A stretch of 64,000 nucleotides of DNA from JAGXTF01 sp044224315 (lineage in GTDB: Bacteria > Bacteroidota > Bacteroidia > NS11-12g > UBA955). The position numbers and the translations under genes were made by a program. Shown piece by piece: positions 27,075 to 35,800 of this stretch (positions within the stretch are counted from its first letter, which is position 1; each line of letters starts with the position of its first letter). The DNA is taken from assembly GCA_044224315.1 (NCBI GenBank), contig JBGAKR010000002.1, positions 1-64,000 on the forward strand, read 5' to 3'. The notes beneath the pieces are model-generated. The model was not told the origin of the DNA, did no database searches, and saw only the letters and a program-made list of their open reading frames with translations.

Positions 27075-29111
27075 CTACTTGTTCGAGAAAAGCCTTACGT
27101 AGTCGTTATCTATGAGTATTCGTTCAAATTTTCCACCAGATTTAAACTCATAACCCTTTTGAGATATAAGAGTTGCACCTTCATCAACTTCACCAATCTG
27201 CGAATACCTATTCATCCTAACTAAGTATTTTGATGGCTTATTCTGAATTTGGAGCGAAGAAAGCGGATAAATACTCGTAAAAATGAAGGGGCCAATAGAC
27301 TCTGTTCTGCCATCCAGTATCTGCCAAGAAAAATCGGTAACGCCCATTTTTTGAAGATAGGGCCGCATTAAACCCGATAATGTATCAGCGCAATCGCGGC
27401 TTAGGGGAGCCGAGTACACTTTTACACTGTTACCGTGCCTGAGTACCAACAGCATATTGTTGCGCAACTCACAGACTATTGCTTCTGAGCTGTGTTTATT
27501 GAAATAATTGGCCGCCAGAATCCAACTGCTAAGCAAAATGGCACACACCGCCGAAAAAATCAAACTGTATCGCAATTGATAAACCCAATAAAGAACAGCA
27601 GCTACAATGCATAAAAACAGCAATAAAACAGCGGGTTCATCGGGCTGTATGCCCGCAACAGAAGCACAAGGAAGCCGGGCAAAAAAATGAACAATGGCCA
27701 GCAGCGTATGTACGGCCCATTGTGTGCACCATACCAGCACCGCAGAGAGAAGTGGAACCCAGCTGAGCACCAATGTTAATACCCCAAACAGTATAACTAA
27801 TGTAGACAAAGGAACAATAACCAGATTTGCGGGAATAAACCAAAGCGGGAAACTACCAAAAAAGTATAGGGTAACAGGGAATGTAGCAATGGTGGCAGCA
27901 ATACTTACCAAAGCACTTTGGTACACCCACTGAAAGACCTTACCTGGGGGCATCCAAAAAGCGGCTAAGCGGGGATAAATTACCAAAATACCCAAAACTG
28001 CCAGATAGGATAATTGAAATCCCACATCGATTAGTTGTAGTGGATTAAATAACAACTGTAAAAACGCAGAGGCAAAAAGTGAATTAATCATATTGCCTTG
28101 TTGTTTGAAAAAACTACGTCCGGCTTCAAGAATGCTGAACATGATTACTGCCCGAATTACTGAGGCAGATAAACCTGTGATGAGGGCAAAAAGCCATAGA
28201 ATAATTATAATCAATAATCCACGCCAAACGGGGAATTTGGCTATGCGTTTTTTACCAGTGAGTAAGAAAACCACAACTACATATAACAGGCCTACGTGCA
28301 TACCCGAAACTGCCAGTACATGCATGGTACCCGAAATTGAGAATGCCTGCAAATCCTCGGCATCAACCGTTTCCTTGTACCCAATCAGCAAGGATTGCAA
28401 CAAGGCAGATACCCTTGGTTCAAACAACTTGTTGAGTTTATGGGTTATTGCATTTTGCAAACCGTAGGCCCACTTTTTTAGCAAACTGCCATTGTTTCCT
28501 ATTTTTATCCATTGACCATTTCCCAAAAAAATCTGGTGCTGCACATTTCGGTAACGCATAACAGCCTTGAAATCGAATCCCAGAGGAAATGCCGCCGAGG
28601 GCATAGAAATAGCGCGATCAGGAACAACAATAACATCGCCGTAATTCAATGAGGGGCTAATTGAATTTGTATTTTTTGGCCAGTATACCAGTATCTGACC
28701 AGTAGCTGTTTGTGTGCTGCCATTGGGCAATCTCAAACCTACTACCTCTGCTGTGGTGCGCCAGGTATTTTTTTTAGGTGATATGGGTTCGAGCAGCTTA
28801 AGAATTAATGCACGCCCCTTGGGGGATGTATTTTGAAAGAAAAAAGATTTTTGATGGATAGACTGGCTGCAATAACCTAAAAACAAGCCCAACAATACAA
28901 AAGCCCCCTGTAAAGTAAGGCCCGGCCAAATAGAATGTGGCTTAAAACGATAAAGTAAATAAGACAATGCGGGTAAAAACAGGAGTAAACTCCATGCCCA
29001 AGAATCATATACATGAGCAATGGGCGTATTGATACAAAAGAATGCAACCCCGATGCCAAGGGCCAGGGACAGTGTAAGTCTTAGAAAAGGAACACTGCTA
29101 AGGGTTGGCAT
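27075..29111 (-). CDS. comEC: ComEC/Rec2-family competence channel protein
   Basis: 678 residues, polytopic inner-membrane protein. ComEC forms the channel for single-stranded DNA entry during natural transformation. N-terminal membrane helices and a DUF4131-like soluble domain cover about 1-215. The Competence domain covers about 225-520, with the family signature LAVSGMHVGLLY, followed by further helices such as LLIIIILWLFALITGLSASVIRA in part. The last 140 residues are a small soluble region. The metallo-beta-lactamase-like domain of long ComEC proteins is absent, as is common in Bacteroidota forms of this length. It starts at ATG, 10 nt after the upstream Pro-rich protein gene, so the two are probably co-transcribed. 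A ComEA-like protein is encoded at 40078. Confidence 0.88.
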   Translation of the reverse strand: MPTLSSVPFLRLTLSLALGIGVAFFCINTPIAHVYDSWAWSLLLFLPALSYLLYRFKPHSIWPGLTLQGAFVLLGLFLGYCSQSIHQKSFFFQNTSPKGRALILKLLEPISPKKNTWRTTAEVVGLRLPNGSTQTATGQILVYWPKNTNSISPSLNYGDVIVVPDRAISMPSAAFPLGFDFKAVMRYRNVQHQIFLGNGQWIKIGNNGSLLKKWAYGLQNAITHKLNKLFEPRVSALLQSLLIGYKETVDAEDLQAFSISGTMHVLAVSGMHVGLLYVVVVFLLTGKKRIAKFPVWRGLLIIIILWLFALITGLSASVIRAVIMFSILEAGRSFFKQQGNMINSLFASAFLQLLFNPLQLIDVGFQLSYLAVLGILVIYPRLAAFWMPPGKVFQWVYQSALVSIAATIATFPVTLYFFGSFPLWFIPANLVIVPLSTLVILFGVLTLVLSWVPLLSAVLVWCTQWAVHTLLAIVHFFARLPCASVAGIQPDEPAVLLLFLCIVAAVLYWVYQLRYSLIFSAVCAILLSSWILAANYFNKHSSEAIVCELRNNMLLVLRHGNSVKVYSAPLSRDCADTLSGLMRPYLQKMGVTDFSWQILDGRTESIGPFIFTSIYPLSSLQIQNKPSKYLVRMNRYSQIGEVDEGATLISQKGYEFKSGGKFERILIDNDYVRLFSNK

Positions 29112-29121
29112 TGCAGCCTGA

Positions 29122-29835
29122 TCAGATATTTTTGCGCAATAATTGTTTCAAATCTCCTGCCGACTCTGCTTTGCGTTTCCAGTTTCTGGACTCCGCTTCA
29201 GCATCAAACGCTGCCATTGCCTGCTCGGCATTTGCACTGCTTGCTATTTTACCTAAAAAGGCCATGAATGCGCTGGCATCACCCGCAAATAGATTGTTGA
29301 TGTATTCAAATCTGCGGGTTAGGGAAATTTTGGATGCCAATGCATCACCGGAATTACTATTGACTGAGGATGCAACTTGCGGCGGTGAAACAACTTCGGG
29401 TGTGGTTTCTACAATAGGAAGATTGACTGGAGATGGAACCTGGGTAATGGTCGGCGGATCGATGGGCTTGGGTTCTGCGATTTGGGGCAAAACAACAATT
29501 TCGGGATCTGGCAACACTTCCTCAACCTGGGGTATGTTATTTTCCGTATTTATAACAGGTTCATTAATGGGAGTTTGCTCGGCTTCGGGCGCTGGAGGCA
29601 GCACTTCAGCTGGGGGCAAGGGATTTTCAGCCGGGGTGGTTTTTTGGGGCACCGGGGCTAATACAGAAGCGTTTACGCTTTGGTCTGCCAACAAATACAA
29701 TTCGGCACACAGCGATTTAATTTTTACCAGTGTGTCTAAATGGTAGATAATTTTCCCCTCCAACATATCTGGTTGGTTTAATATTGCCACTTCATTTAAC
29801 AGCAGCCGAATCTTTTTCGAAACTTCGTTTTCCAT
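29122..29835 (-). CDS. Conserved hypothetical protein with Pro-rich linker
   Basis: 237 residues. The N-terminus (about 1-50) is helical, without a signal peptide. Residues about 55-165 are a low-complexity Pro/Glu/Val linker (many PP, APE, PV steps). The C-terminal 70 residues (LTRRFEYINNLFAGDASAF ... LLRKNI) resemble a small helical module (FINELFGGD type) found in Bacteroidota hypothetical proteins that also have long disordered linkers. I know of no assigned function. It is first in a probable two-gene unit with comEC. Only 34 bp separate it from the divergent tdk. A long opposite-strand frame over it is a by-product of the linker composition. Confidence 0.75.
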   Translation of the reverse strand: MENEVSKKIRLLLNEVAILNQPDMLEGKIIYHLDTLVKIKSLCAELYLLADQSVNASVLAPVPQKTTPAENPLPPAEVLPPAPEAEQTPINEPVINTENNIPQVEEVLPDPEIVVLPQIAEPKPIDPPTITQVPSPVNLPIVETTPEVVSPPQVASSVNSNSGDALASKISLTRRFEYINNLFAGDASAFMAFLGKIASSANAEQAMAAFDAEAESRNWKRKAESAGDLKQLLRKNI

Positions 29836-29869
29836 AAAGCCGGCGGCAAATTACAAAAGGACTCTCAAT

Positions 29870-30424
29870 ATGCGTGACTTTACCCTCATTTTTGGTTGCA
29901 TGTTTTCTGGAAAAACAACCAGATTGATAGAATTATACAACTATAGCGATGCTGAAGAACAAGGCAAACTTGCCATAAAACCTTTACTTGACAACAGATA
30001 CCAGGCGAGCAAAATCAATGCCCATAGCGGATTACAAATGCCCGGGCACCGAATTTCGAAACCCGAAGAAATCTATCCGCTTTTGCATCCGGATGTTAAA
30101 GAAGTTTATTTGGATGAGATACAATTTTTTTCTGAATCCATTTGCAATATTATCGGCGATTTAAACTTTCAGGGGATAAAAGTAATGGCAGCCGGATTAA
30201 ACAAAGACTTTAACGGCAATGATTTTGGGCCTTTTCCACTGTTATTAAAAATGGCTACTGAAAAAATAGAATTAAAGGCGCGATGTGAGATTTGCGGTGC
30301 AGCTGCAAGCCATACTTTCAGAAATATTGAAAGTGAGGATCTCATTTTGGTTGCAGGCAAAGATGCTTATCAGGCAAGGTGCACCCAGCATTGGGAAGAG
30401 GGAATGAAACTGCGAAAACGTTGA
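29870..30424 (+). CDS. tdk: Thymidine kinase (type II)
   Basis: 184 residues, normal length. It phosphorylates thymidine to dTMP in the salvage pathway, in the cytoplasm. The P-loop is FGCMFSGKTT (about 8-17). The Walker B/catalytic segment LDEIQFF contains the expected Glu. The structural zinc site is CEIC plus the later CTQH pair. It starts at ATG, divergent from the Pro-rich protein gene with only 34 bp between them, so promoter elements must lie partly inside coding sequence. A second nucleoside kinase, of the dGK/dCK type, is encoded at 57940. Confidence 0.93.
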   Translation: MRDFTLIFGCMFSGKTTRLIELYNYSDAEEQGKLAIKPLLDNRYQASKINAHSGLQMPGHRISKPEEIYPLLHPDVKEVYLDEIQFFSESICNIIGDLNFQGIKVMAAGLNKDFNGNDFGPFPLLLKMATEKIELKARCEICGAAASHTFRNIESEDLILVAGKDAYQARCTQHWEEGMKLRKR

Positions 30425-30444
30425 ATAAAACCTAAACGTTTTTT
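30415..30444 (+). terminator. Weak hairpin between convergent tdk and membrane-protein gene
   Basis: AAAACGT and ACGTTTT can pair around a loop of about 14 nt, followed on the plus strand by a T run (about 30439-30444). It is low in GC and overlaps the end of tdk, so it is only a candidate. Confidence 0.35.
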
Positions 30445-31258
30445 AAATAAACATCATTAGAATCAGAATTAAATCAGCCACCCAACGGTAGGCATTCCAT
30501 TGTGCCAATTTTTTATTAAACAAAATCATCAACCAGTAAAGCACAGCTATTGCCCAGTATGGGAAAATTGTAGGCCCGAGCCAAAAATACAACCCGCCCA
30601 ATAGGATTGTAACAACCAAAAAAGAAATCCATAAATGTTTAAATACTTCGTATTCTTTTTTACCACTGTAAATGGTTTTAAAACCATAATAATCGTCTTT
30701 GGGTTTTTCGAAAAAACCGAATAAAAGCAGGTTTAAATAGCAAACTAGTAAAGTGGGTACGAGAAGTTCGAAAAAGATAGGAATGTGCGCATTGAGCAAA
30801 GGATAACAAACAGCAATGGCTACTGTAATGGCAATCACAATTTCTTTAAAACCGCGGACATGCGGCAGCACACCCAGCACTGAAAACACATAAATAAAAG
30901 CCGGGATTACCGGAATACCGAAGTGTCTAAAATCGAGCTTATCGGCACCAAAGGCTACCAAAGCGCCCATTGCTGTGGCAAAGAATACAGAAATAAAAAC
31001 ATTAGAATAATGATAGGAGGCTACGATATCATTTTTTTGTTCGTATTTAATTAAATCAAAAAGATGATCGACAGAATAAATGAGAAGAACACAGCAAAAA
31101 AGTATGCCACCGTACAGCAGGTTTCCATCATCTCCGGGGTTAAATTTTTCGGCCCAGCGCAGCAATACCATGGTCAGTACTGAGGCAGTAAGAAACACTC
31201 CCGGAATTTGCCAGGAGGGTTTAAATAAATTGGCGGGGGAATTATTCTTTGACTGCAA
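30443..31258 (-). CDS. Polytopic membrane protein, possibly distant UbiA-like
   Basis: Hydrophobic protein of about 271 residues with seven to nine predicted membrane helices. The segment IYSVDHLFDLIKYE after the second helix resembles the first Asp-rich motif of UbiA-type prenyltransferases, and WNAYRWVADLILIL near the end also fits that fold. The second Asp motif is not clear, so an enzymatic role is unproven. The longest reading starts at TTG 31303 and overlaps the NifU-like gene by 62 bp. I place the start at TTG 31258 (17-bp overlap), because the first membrane segment begins soon after it. The first ATG is only at 31171 and would cut that helix. It is last in the mrp-nifU run. Confidence 0.6.
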   Translation of the reverse strand: MQSKNNSPANLFKPSWQIPGVFLTASVLTMVLLRWAEKFNPGDDGNLLYGGILFCCVLLIYSVDHLFDLIKYEQKNDIVASYHYSNVFISVFFATAMGALVAFGADKLDFRHFGIPVIPAFIYVFSVLGVLPHVRGFKEIVIAITVAIAVCYPLLNAHIPIFFELLVPTLLVCYLNLLLFGFFEKPKDDYYGFKTIYSGKKEYEVFKHLWISFLVVTILLGGLYFWLGPTIFPYWAIAVLYWLMILFNKKLAQWNAYRWVADLILILMMFI

Positions 31259-31487
31259 TGATTTTACCGAGGCCAGGAACACTACGACGTAAAGTCTCTT
31301 CAATACCAGCAGTCATGGTCATATCGCTCATTTCGCAACTGCTGCAGGCGCCAGTTAATCTCAAAATCACATCTGTACCGTTTTGAACTTCTACCAATTC
31401 AACGTCACCTCCATCGGCCTGCAGATAAGGCCTGATTGCGTCCAGGGCGGTTGCGATTTGTTCATTCAATACAACAGTATTTTTCAT
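31242..31487 (-). CDS. NifU-like C-terminal-domain protein (Fe-S cluster scaffold/carrier)
   Basis: 81 residues from the ATG at 31487, 4 nt after the Mrp stop. The longer reading begins at TTG and overlaps Mrp. The whole protein is one NifU C-terminal domain: YLQADGGDVELVEV near the start, and the CxxC pair in GACSSCEMSDMTM that binds a Fe-S cluster in this family. Proteins of this type (NfuA/Nfu-like) carry or assemble Fe-S clusters in the cytoplasm. Direct linkage to an Mrp/ApbC-type ATPase gene supports a shared Fe-S role. Confidence 0.88.
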   Translation of the reverse strand: MKNTVVLNEQIATALDAIRPYLQADGGDVELVEVQNGTDVILRLTGACSSCEMSDMTMTAGIEETLRRSVPGLGKIIAVKE

Positions 31488-31491
31488 AAAC

Positions 31492-32559
31492 TTAAGCAAA
31501 ATTAACCAATCCGGTTGAATTAACCATACTTATTTGTCGGGCTATTTCAGAAGCCACCTCTGTAAACGGAGCAAAATTGGCCTCATTGGCATTTAGCGTG
31601 CCGGTATCGGCTTGTTGCCGGATGGAGGATATAAGGGGCAATTCGCCCAAAAAAGGGATATTCTCTTCTTCAGCCAACTGGCGTCCGCCGCCGCTACCAA
31701 AGATGTAATACTTTTTATCGGGCATATCTTCGGGAATAAAAAATGCCATATTTTCTATTACCCCTAAAATGGGTTTGGCAATGGCAGGCATTTTAAACAT
31801 GGATATGGCCCTTTTGGCATCGCTTTTTGCCACTTCCTGAGGAGTTGTTACTATTACCAACCCAGTGAGGGGCACCAATTGCAGCAAAGAAATCTGAACA
31901 TCACCGGTACCAGGCGGTAGATCAATAATCAGGTAATCCAGGTTACCCCAGTCTACATCATTTACAAACTGTTTAAAGGCACTTGAAATCATAGGTCCTC
32001 TCCACACAATAGCCTGTCCGGGCTGGGTCATAAAACCAATGCTTAATAATTTAATTCCCTGTTTTTCTACCGGCACCATAATCTGGCGACCCTCGCGGGT
32101 AATCATTTCTGGGGCTTCGTTTACGTTAAAAATGGTAGGAATACTAGGGCCATAAATATCGGCATCCAGCAACCCTACCGTTGCACCCGTATTTTTCAAT
32201 GCCAATGCAAGCGCTGCAGACACGGTAGACTTACCCACACCGCCTTTGCCACTGCCCACCGCAATAATATTTTTTACCCCTTTCAGCACTTCTTCTGCAC
32301 CCCGGGTGCTGCTTACACGGCTGGTAGCATTCACCCTGGTTTCAACATTTTTATCTACCAACAGTCGAATTGCATTTTTACATGCATTTACCAGCATATC
32401 TTTCATTGGGCAGGCTGGTGTAGTAAGAACCAAATCGAATGCAATAAGGGTATCGGAAATTTGCAAATTCTCTACCATACCCAGGGTTACAATATCCTTC
32501 TTCAGGTCGGGGTCGTCTACATTTGAGAGTGCCTTTAGCACCTGTTCTTGGTGTATCAT
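31492..32559 (-). CDS. Mrp/ApbC-family ATPase, iron-sulfur cluster carrier
   Basis: 355 residues. The N-terminal MIP18/DUF59 domain (about 1-80, containing TTPACPMKD) is followed by a ParA/MinD-like P-loop ATPase domain with the deviant Walker A GKGGVGKST at 104-112 and DLPPGTGD as Walker B/switch. The family binds and transfers Fe-S clusters using ATP. The CPxC pair found in many homologs near VIENMAFF is absent, a variation I associate with Bacteroidota members. The ATG start overlaps the stop of the upstream small membrane-protein gene by 4 nt, indicating translational coupling. Confidence 0.88.
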   Translation of the reverse strand: MIHQEQVLKALSNVDDPDLKKDIVTLGMVENLQISDTLIAFDLVLTTPACPMKDMLVNACKNAIRLLVDKNVETRVNATSRVSSTRGAEEVLKGVKNIIAVGSGKGGVGKSTVSAALALALKNTGATVGLLDADIYGPSIPTIFNVNEAPEMITREGRQIMVPVEKQGIKLLSIGFMTQPGQAIVWRGPMISSAFKQFVNDVDWGNLDYLIIDLPPGTGDVQISLLQLVPLTGLVIVTTPQEVAKSDAKRAISMFKMPAIAKPILGVIENMAFFIPEDMPDKKYYIFGSGGGRQLAEEENIPFLGELPLISSIRQQADTGTLNANEANFAPFTEVASEIARQISMVNSTGLVNFA

Positions 32560-32852
32560 TTTGTAAAGGGTTTTAAGATTCTGTTAAAAAAGCGTTTTTC
32601 AAATTCCCAGAAAAATCTAAATTTTCCGAAAACGAAACCGTATCCCAACAGTATAAGGTTGTAAAAAGGCAAAATAAGCCAGTAATAGGTATAGGTAAAC
32701 CAGGATTGGTGAGCCCACTCAAAATTAGCTTTGAGCATCCTACGTAAAAGCACCACCGTAGTGCCTGTAAGGGCAAAAACCAGCAGAATAACCCATACCT
32801 GTGATACCGAACTCAGTTTCCAACGCGCTTTTAGCTTTTCCTGCCAATTCAC
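32556..32852 (-). CDS. Small membrane protein, DUF6787-like
   Basis: 98 residues with a GTG start (no upstream ATG in frame). N-terminal basic/amphipathic segment (WQEKLKARWKL), then two membrane segments (VWVILLVFALTGTTVVLL, and YYWLILPFYNLILLGYGFVF), then GKFRFFWEFEKRFFNRI, a pattern I associate with DUF6787 proteins of Bacteroidota. Function unknown. It overlaps mrp by 4 nt (ATGA) and is first in the mrp-nifU run, which would make it co-translated with the Fe-S genes. Confidence 0.7.
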   Translation of the reverse strand: MNWQEKLKARWKLSSVSQVWVILLVFALTGTTVVLLRRMLKANFEWAHQSWFTYTYYWLILPFYNLILLGYGFVFGKFRFFWEFEKRFFNRILKPFTK

Positions 32853-32883
32853 GCTGCAAAAGTAGCAATTAGAATGACTAAGA

Positions 32884-35800
32884 TTAGCGCATCAGGTAAA
32901 TTACTCCTACCTGATCTTTAAACGAAGCATCACCAGCTGATTGGCGCAACTTTAATTCCTGTCCGTTGTTTTTTACCGTAACCTTATAGAAGTAGGTTCC
33001 ATTACCCAGTTTATCGCCATATTGATCTGTTCCATCCCAGGTCCAACTGGTAATATTGTTTCCGATGTGCACATCGCCCAGTTCTTCTTTGGTAACCTCT
33101 TTTACAACCCTGCCTTCTGCGGTCATAATTTTGATTCGTATTTCATCCGGAATTTCGGTTCCGGTAAGGGTAAACACAAAGCGCATACTGGATGTAAACG
33201 GATTGGGATATGGGTAAAAATGGGTAACTGCCTGCTCCCGCACTACATTAAACTCCACCTGATATTCCATAGTACCAGCCAGGTTTTTACTTGCGTCCCG
33301 GCTTTGTACTTTGAGTGTATAAACGCCGCTTGCCAGGTCTTTAGGACGATATTCAACGCGTGCTTTGTTTTCTTTTCCGGCTGCAGCAAAAAACTGTGCA
33401 TCATTTCCCCAGGGAATTTTTTCAAAACTGCTGCTTCCTGGTTTTTTTATGAACAAATCTACTGTTGATGAATCCTTTTGCAGGAGGAATTTATTTTCAT
33501 CTTTACTCAAAATTAAAATTACCGGATTTGCGCTTACTATATCACCCTGCAATATATGCCTGCCATCGAAGGTTACATCTAGCCTGGGGCTCATAATATC
33601 TTTGGTAACAAAGAAGTTTATCAGTGCCGAATTATTCACCAAAGTTATTTCCGGTTGTTCGTAAAACTGGTTGGCATTTACCTGCAAAGCATAGGCCTGA
33701 GACAAGCCCGTTGTAGGCAATTTAAACTCGAAATAAAACATACTATCCGGTGCCAGATTTGGAAACATTATTCTTCCGCTTTTAAGGGTTTGGCGGGTAA
33801 CTTTATTATAGCAACTGTAATCAAAACTTATACTGTCGCGGAATGCTACTTTCCCAATATTTTTAAATGGCAATTTTATATAAAATGTATCGCCTTCATA
33901 GAGGGTATCATCATGGAAAACATAACCAAATTTAGAATCGGGATACAGCGAACCTTCAGGCACGGGATCATGCACTACGCGCCAGTTATTGAGGTTAGCG
34001 GAGGAGTTGTTGATTTTATCTTCAGACAATAATTTCAGTTGAATAAATTTATATTTTTCCGAATTAATATCACTCAACATCAAAGGTGATGTTAATATAT
34101 TGGATTTAATCAGTTCTGGTTCGCCGCTTTGGGGTATTCCAAAAACCTGGTATTCCACATTATCTCCTTTAGCGCCTGTATCTCTGGTTTGTGTAAAATA
34201 CATTTCATTGAAAGAATTGGTGGTTCCGATTTTTTCTGAAATCATTTGACCGGACTGGGCATCACCAAACATATTTCCTTCGAGCTGCACATAAGCAAAC
34301 TGGCGACCGAAAGTTACAGCTTCCTGGGCCACTCCTTTTTTCCAACCTTTTTTACCCAATGCTACCCACATGGCATCGTCGGTACGATAAGAAACAGTGT
34401 CGAAAATAGCACTGCCAATTTTATTCAGGGCTGCAAATACTGAAGGTTTCCATGCATCTACATGTGCATTTACTCGTGAATAAATTGTAACGTACATGCT
34501 ATCGTCCATTGCATCCACAAACTGCACAAATTTGTCCTGGTCTGCAGGATTTCCCATATCAAAAGCATAGTATAACTGATAATCTTCAAAATGCCCGAAA
34601 GTGGTCCATTTTAACCCCCATTCACAGGTAGGTTTTATTTTGGCAGGGTCTACGGGTTTGCGCACCAATTTTTTGCCATCCCAGGGCATGCATACAATAC
34701 CTGCACCCGAGCACACACCGTAGTTCAAATCCTGAGATCCGAAACCGGCTTCTTTTACACCCAGGTTGCTTGATTGTCCGTAGGCACAATCGATATAGAT
34801 TTTTTTCAGTACCCTGTTAAACCTCAATTTCTGCGTAAGGGTATCGGCAGTTAAGCTGGCAAATTCGTTATTGGAAACTTTATTGCTGTATTGCCATGCT
34901 ACATTTTGCATCCAGCCATCTCCGTGGTTTTTGATATAGGTAAACGAGTGCATAACCCAATCGCCACCCTCCAATTTTGCAGAGCTTAAGCGTGCGCGCC
35001 AGAAATATACCTGGGTATCTTTAAGTACCGGCAACTGCACAGTCCACTTCGCCATCACCCTAGCGGTAATAGGCGTTTTGAGAGATTTTAGCGGGTTTTT
35101 AAAGCTAGGAACTGTATCCAATTCAAAATAAAAATCTTCATTTTGTTTAAATAAATCATTGGCCTGTGCAATAAAATCTACCGTATCTTTTCCTATGATG
35201 GCAAAGCGTTTGGGAGAAATCAAATTCACCCCATTGGTAGGCATTTCAAAATCCTGTCGCCATACATTATTTTCATATCGGAACTCAACCGGATTTTTAG
35301 CATTATTTAAATTAACGGTAAATACATTTCTTCCACCTGTTGTGCGATCCTTGCTTTTAATCACAAAATAAACTGTATCCTGCAAAGCATGCATTTTCCA
35401 TCGTTGGTTAAAACTTCTACGTGTAGTACCATCAGGGTACAATCTACCCAAATCCACGGTAAAAGAATCATTAACACCCCTACCTTTATTGGTAATTATC
35501 ACGCCTACCCGGAATGAATCCATTAATGCAGAGGCATTGGGTGGATCGAGAAAAATGCTACCGTCTGAAACTGAAAAATCGGGCAATACAGGAGCATAAA
35601 CTGGCAAGGCAGGGTCGCCTTGCAACAGCAATTCTTCGCAGTGAATGCGATTTAAAATACTGCTTGAAGATTGGAAATTTTTAATCGCCATTTTCAATAC
35701 ATCGCCCACAGATTTTTCGCGGGTAGAATCGAAATATACATTGTAAAACTGCTGCATTTGGGTTGCAACTGTATACAATTCACTAGTAGTTGTTTGGCCT

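Noticed and set aside
29105..29746. 213-codon plus-strand frame opposite the Pro-rich protein gene
   Set aside because: The low-complexity Gly/Ser/Thr-rich translation mirrors the Pro-rich linker. The minus-strand gene has a conserved C-terminal module and an operon context.
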